A stretch of DNA of 64,000 nucleotides from Clostridium lentum (GTDB lineage Bacteria; Bacillota; Clostridia; Clostridiales; Clostridiaceae): the NCBI RefSeq assembly GCF_014287815.1, contig NZ_JACOOQ010000005.1, forward strand, positions 87,322 through 151,321, in the 5' to 3' direction. Below, piece by piece: positions 26,250-35,656 of the stretch. Both the position numbers and the translations under genes were made by a program. The notes under the pieces were generated by a model. That model was not told where the DNA came from, did no database searches, and worked only from the letters and a program-made list of their open reading frames with translations. Each line of letters opens with the position of its first letter. The stretch's first letter is position 1.

Positions 26250-29200
26250 TTGATAAATCCATTACTTTTAATACTCCAAAGTATTTCAGGAGGAGTGGCA
26301 GGATATATTACCAATAAATATGCTGTAAATATGCTTTTTAAGGAATACACTCCATTAAAGCTGGGAGGAGTAGTTAAGAAAAATAAAGAAAAATTTATAG
26401 ATGAAATAAGTACTCTAGTAGAAAAAGATATTATTAATGGAAAGACATTAAAAGAACATATACATGGTGAAGAGTTTAAGAAACAGTTAGATGTAACTGT
26501 AGAAGAGTTTTGGAATAGCGGCCTTAAAGAAGCATTTAATGATGTGAAAATAAAAGATATTTCATATTTTGAAGAAAGTAAAGAAAGCATCATGGAGTTT
26601 ACAGAAGCTAAAATGAAACTTATATCAGATAAACTATTAAAAAATATAGTAGATAATATAGAAATAACAGAAATTTTATCAGCAAAGCATATAGTTTATA
26701 TAACAGATATTGTTTATGAAGAAATTTTAAAATACATAAAGTCTGATGATAAAGTTTCTATATTATTAAAGGATATTTATCATCAAAATAATAATTTGAT
26801 ATTAAAAGATATAATTAATGAAGATGTGAAAATAAAGATAGAATCTATCATAGAAGAACTTATTATAAATTCATTAGAAAATATATTTGATGATGAAGAA
26901 AAACTTTTAAATATACTGGGAAAGATATATGAAGCCATTGATATAGATGAAATAATCAATAGTTTATTTAAGACAATAGCTTCTAACACATTAAATGATT
27001 ATTTTTCTCCAGTAGAAAAAAAACAAATATCTTCAGCTTTATTTGCTAAGGGATGCACCTTTATAAATTCAGATAAAGGTACTGATAGCTTAAAGAATAT
27101 TTTAAATGAAATAATAAAAATAGCAAAAGAATTAGATTTTACATTATACGAATTATTGCCAGAAGAATCAGCTATTAACCTTTCAAGATTTATCGAGGAA
27201 ATTACCATTAAAGTTATACCAAGCATATCACAGTGGATTAGATTTAATAAGAATGAAGTTAATGAAATTATTGAAGAATCTATAGATGAATCCATTGAAG
27301 GAATGGATGGTAGTATTAAAAGGATAATAGTGCAAAAAGTTAGGGAGAGTCTTTTTAGTGATATCTCAGAAAAAGCCAGTGTGGTAGATAAGATTATTTC
27401 TTATATAGATAAATATGAAATGAACGAAGAATCAGTAAAGAAGATATCACAAGAGATAATAACTTATTTAAAGAGTAATAAGGTGAAAGATATAATAGGT
27501 AAGCTTGAAGAAGCAAATATTATATCTGAAAGTAAAATAATGGCACTAAGTAAGCTTATTATGGAAAAGATTAATATTCATGGTGAAAAAATATTAAGCC
27601 TATTAGTTGAAGCAGTATTCTCTAAAAAAATTAGTTCTCTCATTAATGAAGAGAACATTGGTTTATTAAAAATAAAGGTGAAAGAGCAGCTTATTTTATT
27701 GATTTGTAATGAACGAAAAGAAATATTAAGTTTCTTACAGCTAAGAGTAGTTAATATTATTAATGATAAAATTAATGAAACAATAAATATGCCTGTGAAA
27801 AATCTTTTATCAGAAAAGGAATTTACAAAGTTATCAGAGAAAGCTAATAGGTCATTATTACATCTGCTAAAGGATAGCAAGAGAGAGATACTAGAACCTA
27901 TAAATAGAATAATAATAAGCAAGGTTAGAGAGATAGATCTGATAAAGATAGCAGAGAACGAAAAGGAATTATTAGGAAGTTCAATGATTAATTTAATATT
28001 AACTCTTGAAGAAGAAATGATAACAAGATATTCTGAAAATACTTTAGATGAATTTATAGAGGATATATGTAATAAAGATAAATTAATATTGGTTTCAAAG
28101 GAAAAGTTATACAATTATATAGATAATAATATTGAAGAAATTCTTGATGGCAATATAAAGAATATCATTTATGATAATTTGATAAAGTTTAATGAAGATG
28201 AAATATGTGAGCTTGCTCAATCATTTATGGGAAATGAACTTAAGCCATTATCAGTATTTGGGGGCATTTTAGGGATTGTTGTTGGAGGAATTTATGGGTT
28301 GTTTTATGGAACAACCTCTATAAGTGGATTTTCAGGGAGTGTGGCTTCTACAATAATATCTTGCATTATCATGGCAATGATAGGTGTAGGCACTAATGTT
28401 ATAGCTTTAAAAATGTTATTTTATCCATATAAAAGAAATAAGTTTTTAGCTAAAATACCATTTTTAAGGAAGTTTTCTTTAGGATATATTCCAGCACATA
28501 AGGATATAATGGCAAGAGGAATAGGTCATGTTATTGATGAAGAACTGTTAAACGGTGAGAGAGTAAAAATGCTATTAACCTCTAAAAAAGATATGTTTAA
28601 GGGATATCTTATTAGCAGTATATCAGAAAGTAATTACAAAGTAATCATGGATGCTATAAGAGAAAAGAAAGAGATTATAGTAGATTATTTATACGATGGA
28701 ATGAAAAAAAATATAGAAAATAATAAAAAGAAAATAGCATATAAATCAGTGGAAGGTATAGGAAGTATAAATGTTGGGAAAATTTTAAAGTCAAGGTATA
28801 TATCTAAAATTGTCCTTGATGCTAGAAAGTTAACAGTAATTTTTTCAGAGAAAACAGCAGATTATTTGGCTAATAAAATGAAATCTGATAAAAAATGCAA
28901 AGAATTTATCAAAGAAGAACAACTTATTAAAATAAGAGAAGATATTAATAATAGCTTAAAAAAAGTTTTGTTAAATAATGGTAAAAGTATATTAAATGAA
29001 GAAAAGATTCAAAAGATGATATTTAAAGGCGAAGATAAATATCAAACTATAATTAATAACAATTTAAGTGGGCTTATCTCTAGTGAAAAAATTGAGAGTT
29101 TAAGAAAATATATTAAAGATAAATCTATGTTATTGATATTCAATGAAAGCAAGAATTATCTTGAAAAGGGAGTTTCAGAATTTTTAGAAAAAGAAATTAA

Positions 29201-30458
29201 TGGTGATAATACCATTGGAAATGTATTTGCTGGAAAGATAGCAGAATATATTGATAGTAATATACCTAAGCTAAGTAGATATATTATTAGCAAAGGTGAA
29301 AGTTATTTAAAAGCTAATAAAAGTAAATTTAGTGAAAAGGTAAGGGGGGAAATTACCTCAGGGCTTAATTTCCTTGAAAGAGGAGCTTATGTAATGTTTG
29401 GCGGAGATGATATAGTAAATAGGTGTATAGATACAATAATAGATATTAAAGTACCAATATTTTTAGATAATAAATACTTAGAAATTACATCATTAGTTCA
29501 AAGTACATTATCATATTCTATTTATCCTACACCAATAAAGAGTTTACAGCTTAAGGCAAAAGAAATAAATTGTAGTAAAATATTAGATAGCATTTATATA
29601 AGCCTTAATAAATCTATCTATATAAAAGAAGAGATTGAAGAGGTTATTGATGAGTCTATCAACATAATATTAAGTGAAAATCTTAAAGAGTTTCTATTGA
29701 TACTAGATTTAGATTCTTTAAAAGATATCTGTTACAAATTTAATAGAGAGTTAAATAATATTATAAAGTTAAGTAATGATAATTTAGTAAAAAATCTAGA
29801 GGCTATTGTTAAGTGCTTAGATGAAATAATAGATGAAGGGTTTATACAGTCTATTAAAGAAACATCCATAAATAAAGTAATGCTAGCATTAGAAAGAAAA
29901 GATGTAGTAGAGTGTACTGAAGCAATATTGAATATAGTTGTTAATAATGAAGAGTTTGCAACGCTTATTGAAAAAATAGCAAATGAATTTTATGAAGATG
30001 TAGTTAAAAGAGTATCCTTTAATGCTATTATTGATGAAGAGTATTCTAAAGAATGTGTAGAAGAATATATTGAAGCTGCTTTTAATAGTAAAAGTTTTAA
30101 TGAAGTTAATAAGGAAATAATCAATCTAATCTGTGAAGAAATAATTAATGACGGATTCAGCTTTATAAAAGAGGATACAAAAGATGATGTTATCTGTAGA
30201 GCTATTGAAGCAGTTTTAAATGTTACATTTAATAACACTAGTAAACTTTTAAAAGCTGTAAATATAAAGCAAATAACTATGGAGCAGATAGCAATAATGG
30301 AACCTAAAGAAATACACATTATGTTTAATGGCTTTGCTGGTGATTTCTTTAAAAAATTATATTTATATGGAAGTTTTGGTGCTATCTTTGGCATTAATTT
30401 ATGGTTTTCAATTGCCTGGGGAATAATAGAAGAAATTAATAATAGAAGAGTAGCGTAG
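26250..30458 (+). CDS. Giant tandem DUF445 membrane protein
   Basis: 1402 residues from a TTG start with AAAGGAGAG upstream. DUF445 (YheB-like) proteins are normally around 400 residues. Here one copy starts at residue 1 (ISGGVAGYITNKYAVNMLF) and a second near residue 660 (GGILGIVVGGIYGLFYG, then GVGTNVIALKMLFYPYKR). Each is followed by some 500-600 residues of charged, repetitive amphipathic helix. Hydrophobic segments occur only at the N-terminus, in the middle and at the extreme C-terminus (GSFGAIFGINLWFSIAWGII). The protein may therefore be a membrane-tethered pair of long helical rods. The function of DUF445 is not established. No frameshift is seen, so it appears intact and is the largest gene in the window. 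Confidence 0.85.
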   Translation: MINPLLLILQSISGGVAGYITNKYAVNMLFKEYTPLKLGGVVKKNKEKFIDEISTLVEKDIINGKTLKEHIHGEEFKKQLDVTVEEFWNSGLKEAFNDVKIKDISYFEESKESIMEFTEAKMKLISDKLLKNIVDNIEITEILSAKHIVYITDIVYEEILKYIKSDDKVSILLKDIYHQNNNLILKDIINEDVKIKIESIIEELIINSLENIFDDEEKLLNILGKIYEAIDIDEIINSLFKTIASNTLNDYFSPVEKKQISSALFAKGCTFINSDKGTDSLKNILNEIIKIAKELDFTLYELLPEESAINLSRFIEEITIKVIPSISQWIRFNKNEVNEIIEESIDESIEGMDGSIKRIIVQKVRESLFSDISEKASVVDKIISYIDKYEMNEESVKKISQEIITYLKSNKVKDIIGKLEEANIISESKIMALSKLIMEKINIHGEKILSLLVEAVFSKKISSLINEENIGLLKIKVKEQLILLICNERKEILSFLQLRVVNIINDKINETINMPVKNLLSEKEFTKLSEKANRSLLHLLKDSKREILEPINRIIISKVREIDLIKIAENEKELLGSSMINLILTLEEEMITRYSENTLDEFIEDICNKDKLILVSKEKLYNYIDNNIEEILDGNIKNIIYDNLIKFNEDEICELAQSFMGNELKPLSVFGGILGIVVGGIYGLFYGTTSISGFSGSVASTIISCIIMAMIGVGTNVIALKMLFYPYKRNKFLAKIPFLRKFSLGYIPAHKDIMARGIGHVIDEELLNGERVKMLLTSKKDMFKGYLISSISESNYKVIMDAIREKKEIIVDYLYDGMKKNIENNKKKIAYKSVEGIGSINVGKILKSRYISKIVLDARKLTVIFSEKTADYLANKMKSDKKCKEFIKEEQLIKIREDINNSLKKVLLNNGKSILNEEKIQKMIFKGEDKYQTIINNNLSGLISSEKIESLRKYIKDKSMLLIFNESKNYLEKGVSEFLEKEINGDNTIGNVFAGKIAEYIDSNIPKLSRYIISKGESYLKANKSKFSEKVRGEITSGLNFLERGAYVMFGGDDIVNRCIDTIIDIKVPIFLDNKYLEITSLVQSTLSYSIYPTPIKSLQLKAKEINCSKILDSIYISLNKSIYIKEEIEEVIDESINIILSENLKEFLLILDLDSLKDICYKFNRELNNIIKLSNDNLVKNLEAIVKCLDEIIDEGFIQSIKETSINKVMLALERKDVVECTEAILNIVVNNEEFATLIEKIANEFYEDVVKRVSFNAIIDEEYSKECVEEYIEAAFNSKSFNEVNKEIINLICEEIINDGFSFIKEDTKDDVICRAIEAVLNVTFNNTSKLLKAVNIKQITMEQIAIMEPKEIHIMFNGFAGDFFKKLYLYGSFGAIFGINLWFSIAWGIIEEINNRRVA

Positions 30459-30469
30459 AGTAATATTTG

Positions 30470-30503
30470 GGAACATTTTCTTTTGGTGAAGATGTTCCTT
30501 TTT
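30470..30503 (+). terminator. Terminator after the DUF445 gene
   Basis: GGAACAT, a 15-base loop, ATGTTCC and T5. Confidence 0.75.
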
Positions 30504-30516
30504 ATTTAAAATTATA

Positions 30517-30545
30517 TTGACAATATTAAAGGTAAAGAGTATATT
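30517..30545 (+). promoter_or_regulatory. Consensus promoter with no gene behind it
   Basis: TTGACA (30517-30522), exactly 17 bases, TATATT (30540-30545). No ORF follows within the next 120 bases. Confidence 0.6.
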
Positions 30546-30551
30546 ATAAAT

Positions 30552-30668
30552 GTAAATAATAGTAAAAAGTTTATTTTGTTCGCTATTCTTGGGGAAAACT
30601 GTTTTTTTATGGTCCGTAGATTTTAGCAAGGTGTATTGCTTTGTTAGTTTACGGATTTATTTTATTTA
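30552..30668 (+). ncRNA. Candidate small RNA of about 115 nt
   Basis: The segment starts at the expected transcription start of the promoter at 30517-30545. It ends in a two-tier hairpin: TCCGTA (30613-30618) pairs with TACGGA (30650-30655) and encloses AGCAA/TTGCT (30625-30629 and 30636-30640). A T-rich tail follows. There is no ORF with a ribosome site inside. It does not match the conserved elements of tmRNA, SRP RNA, RNase P RNA or any riboswitch I know. It could also be the structured leader of the MATE gene, which starts 180 bases further on. Confidence 0.45.
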
Positions 30669-30848
30669 ACTTTATTATTAATGGCTTTTATAAAATAAAT
30701 ATATAATAGAGAAAAAAATGAAAGTAAATGTAATAACTTTTAATGACAGTGAAAAAATAATTAAAAAGAATTGATAAAAATAATTAATAGATTTATGTAA
30801 AGTATGTTATTATATATGCTGGTGAAAAAATAAAAAGGAGATGGGTAA

Positions 30849-32192
30849 ATGACAAATGATATGACAACTGGAAATCCAGTGAAGCTGATATTGCTATTTT
30901 CAATTCCACTTTTAATAGGAAATATATTTCAGCAGTTTTATAGTATGGTTGATACTATAATTGTTGGAAGATTTATAGGAGTTGAAGCATTAGCAGCAGT
31001 AGGGACAACAAGTTCTATGGTATTTTTGGTAAATGGATTTGTAATGGGGCTTACAAGTGGATTTGCAGTGCTTATTTCGCAAAAGTATGGTGCTAAAGAT
31101 GAAGTAGGAGTTAAGGAAGCTGTTGCTAGTTCAATTATTTTATCAATAATAGCAACTATACTTGTTACTTTTATAAGCGTACTTTCGGCAAAGCCTCTAT
31201 TAACTCTTATGAATACACCTTCAAATATAATGAAGGATGCCTCAACATACATAATTATTTTATATGCAGGAAATATAGCTATTATATTCTACAATATGAT
31301 GGCAGCTATATTAAGAGCTCTAGGTGATAGTAAAACGCCTTTATATTTCCTTATAGTATCTTCAGTACTTAATATAATTTTAGATTTAGTTCTTATTATA
31401 AACTTCAAAATGGGAGTTGCAGGAGCTGCTTATGCTACAGTAATATCTCAAGGGGTTTCAGCGATTTTATGTGTAATTTATACATATAAAAGATATAAAA
31501 TATTAAGGCTTAAAAAAGATGATTTTAAAGTTAAGAAAAAATATTACAGAAAACATTTAAAAGTAGGTATACCTATGGCTCTACAGTTTTCGATAACATC
31601 TATAGGAATAATGACAGTACAAAGTGCTATAAATATATTTGGTTCTACAGTAATAGCTTCTTATGCAGCTTCTTCAAAAGTATTACAATTAGTTATGCAA
31701 CCAGCTACTACTTTAGGTGTAACAATGGCAACTTATTGTGGACAAAATATAGGAGCAAAAAGATATGATCGTATTAAAGAAGGAGTTAAGAAATGTGTAC
31801 AAATATCTATAATTACAAGCGTGATTTCAGCTATAATACTTATTTTCTTAGGAAAATACTTTGTAATGATGTTTGTTAGCAATCCAGATGCAGAGATATT
31901 ATCTTATGCACAACAGGTTTTAAATATTTCAGCAATTTTCTTTATTCCATTAGGGTTAATATTTGTTTATAGAAATGCACTGCAAGGAATAGGAGATTCA
32001 TTTATTCCAATGATGGCTGGAGTTTATGAACTTGTTGCTAGAGCTATTGTAGCCTTTACATTACCTAAGGTTTTAGAATTTATGGGAATATGTTTGGCAG
32101 ATCCTGTTGCTTGGTTTGCAGCAGTAATTCCACTAGCTTATACTTACTATAAAAGAGAAAAAAGTTTTAAGCATGAAAGTGAAAAAATTTAA
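30849..32192 (+). CDS. MATE-family multidrug efflux transporter
   Basis: 447 residues with twelve hydrophobic segments. The family-typical N-terminus TTGNPVKLILLFSIPLLIGN is followed by FQQFYSMVDTIIVGRFIGVE, and the second half begins with GIPMALQFSITSIG. MATE pumps export cationic compounds using a Na+ or H+ gradient. RBS AAAAAGGAGATGG. It stands alone and is followed by a strong terminator. It is a different paralogue from the one near 49 kb (starts differ: MTNDMTTGN versus MDIKEVLNG). Confidence 0.92.
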   Translation: MTNDMTTGNPVKLILLFSIPLLIGNIFQQFYSMVDTIIVGRFIGVEALAAVGTTSSMVFLVNGFVMGLTSGFAVLISQKYGAKDEVGVKEAVASSIILSIIATILVTFISVLSAKPLLTLMNTPSNIMKDASTYIIILYAGNIAIIFYNMMAAILRALGDSKTPLYFLIVSSVLNIILDLVLIINFKMGVAGAAYATVISQGVSAILCVIYTYKRYKILRLKKDDFKVKKKYYRKHLKVGIPMALQFSITSIGIMTVQSAINIFGSTVIASYAASSKVLQLVMQPATTLGVTMATYCGQNIGAKRYDRIKEGVKKCVQISIITSVISAIILIFLGKYFVMMFVSNPDAEILSYAQQVLNISAIFFIPLGLIFVYRNALQGIGDSFIPMMAGVYELVARAIVAFTLPKVLEFMGICLADPVAWFAAVIPLAYTYYKREKSFKHESEKI

Positions 32193-32254
32193 TAAAATAA
32201 TATGGGAAATATTTACAATGAGTATTTATAGTAGTATAATGTTAATATAGATAA

Positions 32255-32295
32255 GAAAAAGGAGTCACAAAAGATGTTTTGCGACTCCTTTTTGT
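32255..32295 (+). terminator. Strong terminator after the MATE gene
   Basis: AAAAAGGAGTC pairs with GACTCCTTTTT, with an inner CAAAA/TTTTG stem: nearly 17 bp in all. Confidence 0.9.
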
Positions 32296-32343
32296 CTATA
32301 AACATTTAACCATATATGTGTGAAAAGGGAGGGATGCTTGGCG

Positions 32344-32523
32344 ATGATAATATCGAATGATATAGAGTCTTTTATGAAGACTAAGGGAAAGGAGGAATGC
32401 TCAAACATTAATATTGTCCGTAAAGAAACAGGAGTTTCTTGGCACCATAGTTATATAAAGAACTATGAAGCAGCCCAGAGGGAGATGATCCAATTATCTA
32501 ATCTACTGAAAAGGAGATGGTAA
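32344..32523 (+). CDS. Short hypothetical protein
   Basis: About 59 residues (MIISNDIESFMKTKGKEECS at the start, SNLLKRRW at the end), with GGGAGGG 11 bases upstream; a TTG at 32338 would give more usual spacing. It lies alone between two terminators, which supports a separate transcript. It is soluble and basic, and I do not recognise it. A non-coding transcript remains possible. Confidence 0.4.
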   Translation: MIISNDIESFMKTKGKEECSNINIVRKETGVSWHHSYIKNYEAAQREMIQLSNLLKRRW

Positions 32524-32585
32524 TTAAATTTATATAGATATGGTTAAATTTTAATACTTGAAAATAATAAAATGGATAGATAGGG

Positions 32586-32614
32586 AAAGGAGTAGAAAAA
32601 AATCTACTCCTTTT
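32586..32614 (+). terminator. Rho-independent terminator
   Basis: AAAGGAGTAG, an 8-base A-rich loop, CTACTCCTTTT. Confidence 0.85.
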
Positions 32615-32691
32615 GGTTTATATTATAAATAGCATCTCCATATAATAAGAATATAAAATGAAAAACTTAAGAAAAAAAGGGGGGAAGAAAG

Positions 32692-33387
32692 ATGTTAAAA
32701 GAAATCATAGAAAGTGTAAGTATAAAGGTAGTTTTAGAAATTATTTTTAAGACTTTTCTTTGTGTAGTGCTTGTAGGAGCAATTGGATATAATCGAGAAA
32801 AGAAAGGTATGGTTGTAGGAATAAGAACCCATGTACTTGTAGGTATGGTTGGGCTTTTAATTCAAATAACCTCCCTTGAATATTATCGTATTAATGGAGG
32901 AAATAATGATGTATTTAGATTGGCAGGACAATATATATCAGGCATAGGCTTTCTTGGTGCAGGTACGATACTTAAGGATAAACGAAGTGTAAAGGGTTTA
33001 ACTACTGCTGCTTCAATATGTCTTGCAGCATGTATAGGGCTAGCGGTAGGATCAGGTGTATACTTAGGAGCGGTTATAATAACTGTAGTATCATACATTT
33101 TTTTAACTGATATATTTAGATTAAAAAAAATAATGTCAATAAAGAGAAATTCTTATGTTTTTATTGAAGTTGAATTAACAGGTGATACAGCTGTATCTAT
33201 GGAAAAAGTAAGAAATGGTTTAAAAATTGCAGGAGTTTGCATTGTTTCAATAGAAACAAGAAAAGTGTCCATAGATAAAGCAAAAATAATCTTAAAGCTC
33301 AATGTAGATGATGAAGTAGATATTAATGATATTTTATCTGAAATTACTTATATTGATGAAGTTAGTAAAGTTGAATTTATTGGATAA
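32692..33387 (+). CDS. MgtC/SapB-family membrane protein
   Basis: 231 residues. The membrane half (about 15-135) has the MgtC signature GAIGYNREKKGMVVGIRTHV, then QYISGIGFLGAGTIL and GLTTAASICLAACIGLA. The C-terminal 80 residues form an ACT-like cytosolic domain (YVFIEVELTGDTAVSMEKV). MgtC-like proteins are linked to growth in low Mg2+ and to F-type ATPase control in pathogens; SapB-like members in clostridia are uncharacterised. RBS GGGGGGAAG. No Mg2+ (M-box) riboswitch was recognised upstream. Confidence 0.88.
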   Translation: MLKEIIESVSIKVVLEIIFKTFLCVVLVGAIGYNREKKGMVVGIRTHVLVGMVGLLIQITSLEYYRINGGNNDVFRLAGQYISGIGFLGAGTILKDKRSVKGLTTAASICLAACIGLAVGSGVYLGAVIITVVSYIFLTDIFRLKKIMSIKRNSYVFIEVELTGDTAVSMEKVRNGLKIAGVCIVSIETRKVSIDKAKIILKLNVDDEVDINDILSEITYIDEVSKVEFIG

Positions 33388-33566
33388 AATATTTACTGGA
33401 TGTATCATGCAAATATGTTAGACCTAAGGAAGTAGTAGTAAGAAATTCATTTATTGAAAGTATTTTATATGATATTTGCCAAGAATGTGATATTATATTG
33501 ATTAATGCTGATCTACTAAATGCAACAAATGAATTTGTATATGGTATGGCAAGATTTAAAATATAA
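33387..33566 (+). pseudogene. C-terminal coding remnant, unknown family
   Basis: A start-less open frame runs from the mgtC stop codon to a TAA at 33566. It reads convincingly as protein: KYLLDVSCKYVRPKEVVVRN, then FIESILYDICQECDIILINA and TNEFVYGMARFKI. There is no start with a ribosome site. It looks like the tail of a lost gene; I cannot name the family. Confidence 0.45.
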
Positions 33567-33586
33567 GAAGAAAAGGAGAAATAAAA

Positions 33587-33763
33587 ATGAGTGAAAATAA
33601 CAATGTAAGATTAGGATTAATTGAATTATATAAGAATAAGGTAAGATTTTTGAATTTTACTGATGTGGAAATTAATGAAAAACATGAAAGTAAATTCTTA
33701 TCAGATGAAGAGTATGAAATATTAATAAACTTCTATAATGAATATAAAAGTGAAAATAAATAA
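33587..33763 (+). CDS. Small acidic hypothetical protein
   Basis: 58 residues, with the excellent RBS AAAAGGAG 8 bases before the ATG. It is charged and soluble: MSENNNVRLGLIELYKNKVR at the start and LSDEEYEILINFYNEYKSEN at the end. It lies 25 bp upstream of the FliB-like gene, so the two are probably co-transcribed. I do not recognise it. Confidence 0.6.
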   Translation: MSENNNVRLGLIELYKNKVRFLNFTDVEINEKHESKFLSDEEYEILINFYNEYKSENK

Positions 33764-33788
33764 TTAAATTATAAATGAGGAATAAGAA

Positions 33789-34946
33789 ATGAAAATTAGA
33801 GTCCCAGAATACTTTAAGGATTTTAAATGTATAGCATCAAAATGTGAAGATACATGCTGTGCAGGATGGGGAATAGTAATAGATGATGTTACATATGACC
33901 GTTATAAAAATGTGCAAGGTAAATTTGGAGAAAGACTAAGAAGTGAAATAGTTCATGAAGCAGGAGAAAATATATTTGTACTTAAAGGAAATAATTGTCC
34001 ATTTTTAAATAAAGAAAAGACTTGTGATATATATATAAATATTGGTGAAGAAAACCTGTGTTATACATGTCAGCAATACCCTAGATATACAGAAGAGTTT
34101 GGTTCTCTAAGAGAAATAGGAATATCACTTTCGTGTCCGGAAGCAGCTAGAATAATGCTTAATAATGATAAAAAAGTAACCTTTGAATTAAGTGAAAATG
34201 AAGAAGTAGTGAGTTCATATAATGATATAAACGCACAGCTTTTTATAGAATTACTTCAAAGCAGAAATATAGTTATGGATATGCTACAGGACAGGGATAT
34301 TGATTTAAGAAAAAGAGTTGCTTTGGCACTTTTATTTGTTGATGAAATTCAAGAAAAAATAGATGAAAGTGAAATTAAGGAAATAAAGTATGTAAGAGAA
34401 AAGTATTCAGATAAGTTCTTTCTAGAAGAACTGTTAGAAAAATTGGAAGAATACAAAGATAATGAAGGTATAAAATACGATAATATACAGGAGTACTTCA
34501 ATGTCTTTAGAGATTTAAAGCATATAACACCCAATGATCCCTTAGGTCTTAATGATGCCTTAAGATATTTTTGGCAAGCTGATGAAGATGAGGAATTATA
34601 CATATTAAAACATAAGCAATTTGTAGAGTATTATGAAGATAAAATATATAAATTTGAAAATATCTTAGTTTACTTTGTCTTTAGATACTTTATGAAAGCT
34701 GTCTTTGATTATGATGCATTGGCTAAAATAAAGACTGCCATTATAAGTTATATGATGATAAGGGAATTAGCAGTGGTGAGATATATAGAAAATAATGAGT
34801 TCACTGATGAAGACATGGTAGATATAGCTCATACATACTCTAAAGATATTGAACATTTAGAAGAAAATATAGAAGCTTTAGCAGAACTTTTTGAAACGAA
34901 TGAAGTTTTTGATATAGAAGAAATGGTAATGGCTTTAATGAATTAA
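33789..34946 (+). CDS. fliB: FliB-family flagellin lysine-N-methylase
   Basis: 385 residues. The Cys-rich N-terminal half has CIASKCEDTCCAGWGI, CPFLNKEKTCDIY and ENLCYTCQQYPR, then SCPEAARIML: the FliB (YkgJ-type CxxxCxxxC) signature. FliB methylates flagellin lysines in Salmonella. The family is also widespread in clostridia where the substrate is untested. No flagellar gene is in the window, so the substrate may be another surface protein. The C-terminal half is helical and acidic. Confidence 0.85.
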   Translation: MKIRVPEYFKDFKCIASKCEDTCCAGWGIVIDDVTYDRYKNVQGKFGERLRSEIVHEAGENIFVLKGNNCPFLNKEKTCDIYINIGEENLCYTCQQYPRYTEEFGSLREIGISLSCPEAARIMLNNDKKVTFELSENEEVVSSYNDINAQLFIELLQSRNIVMDMLQDRDIDLRKRVALALLFVDEIQEKIDESEIKEIKYVREKYSDKFFLEELLEKLEEYKDNEGIKYDNIQEYFNVFRDLKHITPNDPLGLNDALRYFWQADEDEELYILKHKQFVEYYEDKIYKFENILVYFVFRYFMKAVFDYDALAKIKTAIISYMMIRELAVVRYIENNEFTDEDMVDIAHTYSKDIEHLEENIEALAELFETNEVFDIEEMVMALMN

Positions 34947-34955
34947 AATTTACTT

Positions 34956-34988
34956 AAGTACTTGCTTTTGGCAAGTACTTATTTTTTG
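34956..34988 (+). terminator. Rho-independent terminator
   Basis: AAGTACTTGC, TTTTG loop, GCAAGTACTT and a T-rich tail. Confidence 0.88.
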
Positions 34989-35043
34989 ATAAAAACAATA
35001 TATTTAAATATGTGTATAAAAAAAGAGAAAATTAAGATAAGTA

Positions 35044-35072
35044 TTGACATGTTATAGAAATAGGTATATACT
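35044..35072 (+). promoter_or_regulatory. feo operon promoter
   Basis: TTGACA (35044-35049), 17-bp spacer, TATACT (35067-35072). Confidence 0.75.
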
Positions 35073-35087
35073 AATAATATAGTAAAT

Positions 35088-35106
35088 GAAAATGATTATC
35101 AATGTT
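35088..35106. promoter_or_regulatory. Fur box of the feo operon
   Basis: GAAAATGATTATCAATGTT closely matches the 19-bp Fur consensus GATAATGATTATCATTATC and sits 15 bases after the -10. This predicts iron-responsive repression. A weaker AATGATAATTATT occurs before feoB near 35597-35609. Confidence 0.75.
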
Positions 35107-35126
35107 AAGGAAGAGGATGATTAAAG

Positions 35127-35336
35127 ATGCCTTTATCAATGGTTAAGAAAGGTGAAGCTAATATAATAAAAAAAATTGGTGGTAAAGAGGACACTAAAAA
35201 ATTTTTAGGTAATATAGGGTTTGTTGTAGGTGCTGCAGTTACAGTTATATCTGAAATAAAAGGTAACATGATTGTGGAAGTTAAGAATTCAAGAGTAGCA
35301 ATTGGTAAGGATATGGCTAATAAAATTATAGTATAA
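35127..35336 (+). CDS. feoA: FeoA-domain protein (first copy)
   Basis: 69 residues, an SH3-like FeoA domain: VKKGEANIIKKIGGKEDTKK, then FLGNIGFVVGAAVTV and NMIVEVKNSRVAIGKDMANK. FeoA proteins assist the FeoB ferrous-iron transporter from the cytosol. RBS GGAAGAGG. It is the first gene of the operon and is directly controlled by the Fur-boxed promoter. It differs strongly from the second FeoA, so the two may form a heteromer or have divided roles. Confidence 0.88.
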   Translation: MPLSMVKKGEANIIKKIGGKEDTKKFLGNIGFVVGAAVTVISEIKGNMIVEVKNSRVAIGKDMANKIIV

Positions 35337-35359
35337 ATTTAAAGATAGAAGGGATAAAT

Positions 35360-35581
35360 ATGACAAGTTTAAGAGATATAGCGTGTGGAAATACTGTAAA
35401 AGTTAAAAGAATAGTTGGTGCAGGACCAGTAAAGAGACGTATTATGGATATGGGAATTACAAAAGGTATAGATATATATATAAGAAAGGTAGCACCTTTA
35501 GGAGATCCTATTGAAGTTACAGTAAGGGGATATGAACTGTCACTTCGTAAAGCAGATGCAGAAATGATTGAAGTTGAATAA
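35360..35581 (+). CDS. feoA: FeoA-domain protein (second copy)
   Basis: 73 residues, the more canonical FeoA: LRDIACGNTVKVKRIVGAGP, VKRRIMDMGITKGIDIYIRK and APLGDPIEVTVRGYELSLRK. It lies 23 bp after the first FeoA gene and 75 bp before feoB. The double-FeoA arrangement is common in clostridia. Confidence 0.92.
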   Translation: MTSLRDIACGNTVKVKRIVGAGPVKRRIMDMGITKGIDIYIRKVAPLGDPIEVTVRGYELSLRKADAEMIEVE

Positions 35582-35656
35582 TTTTTATAAATAATTAATG
35601 ATAATTATTTTAGTTGTTAATTGAAATATTTTGAAATAGTTATATATTAGAAAGAA

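Noticed and set aside
30408..30629. Minus-strand 73-codon frame between the DUF445 and MATE genes
   Set aside because: Overlaps the DUF445 stop, a terminator and the candidate small RNA; no ribosome site.
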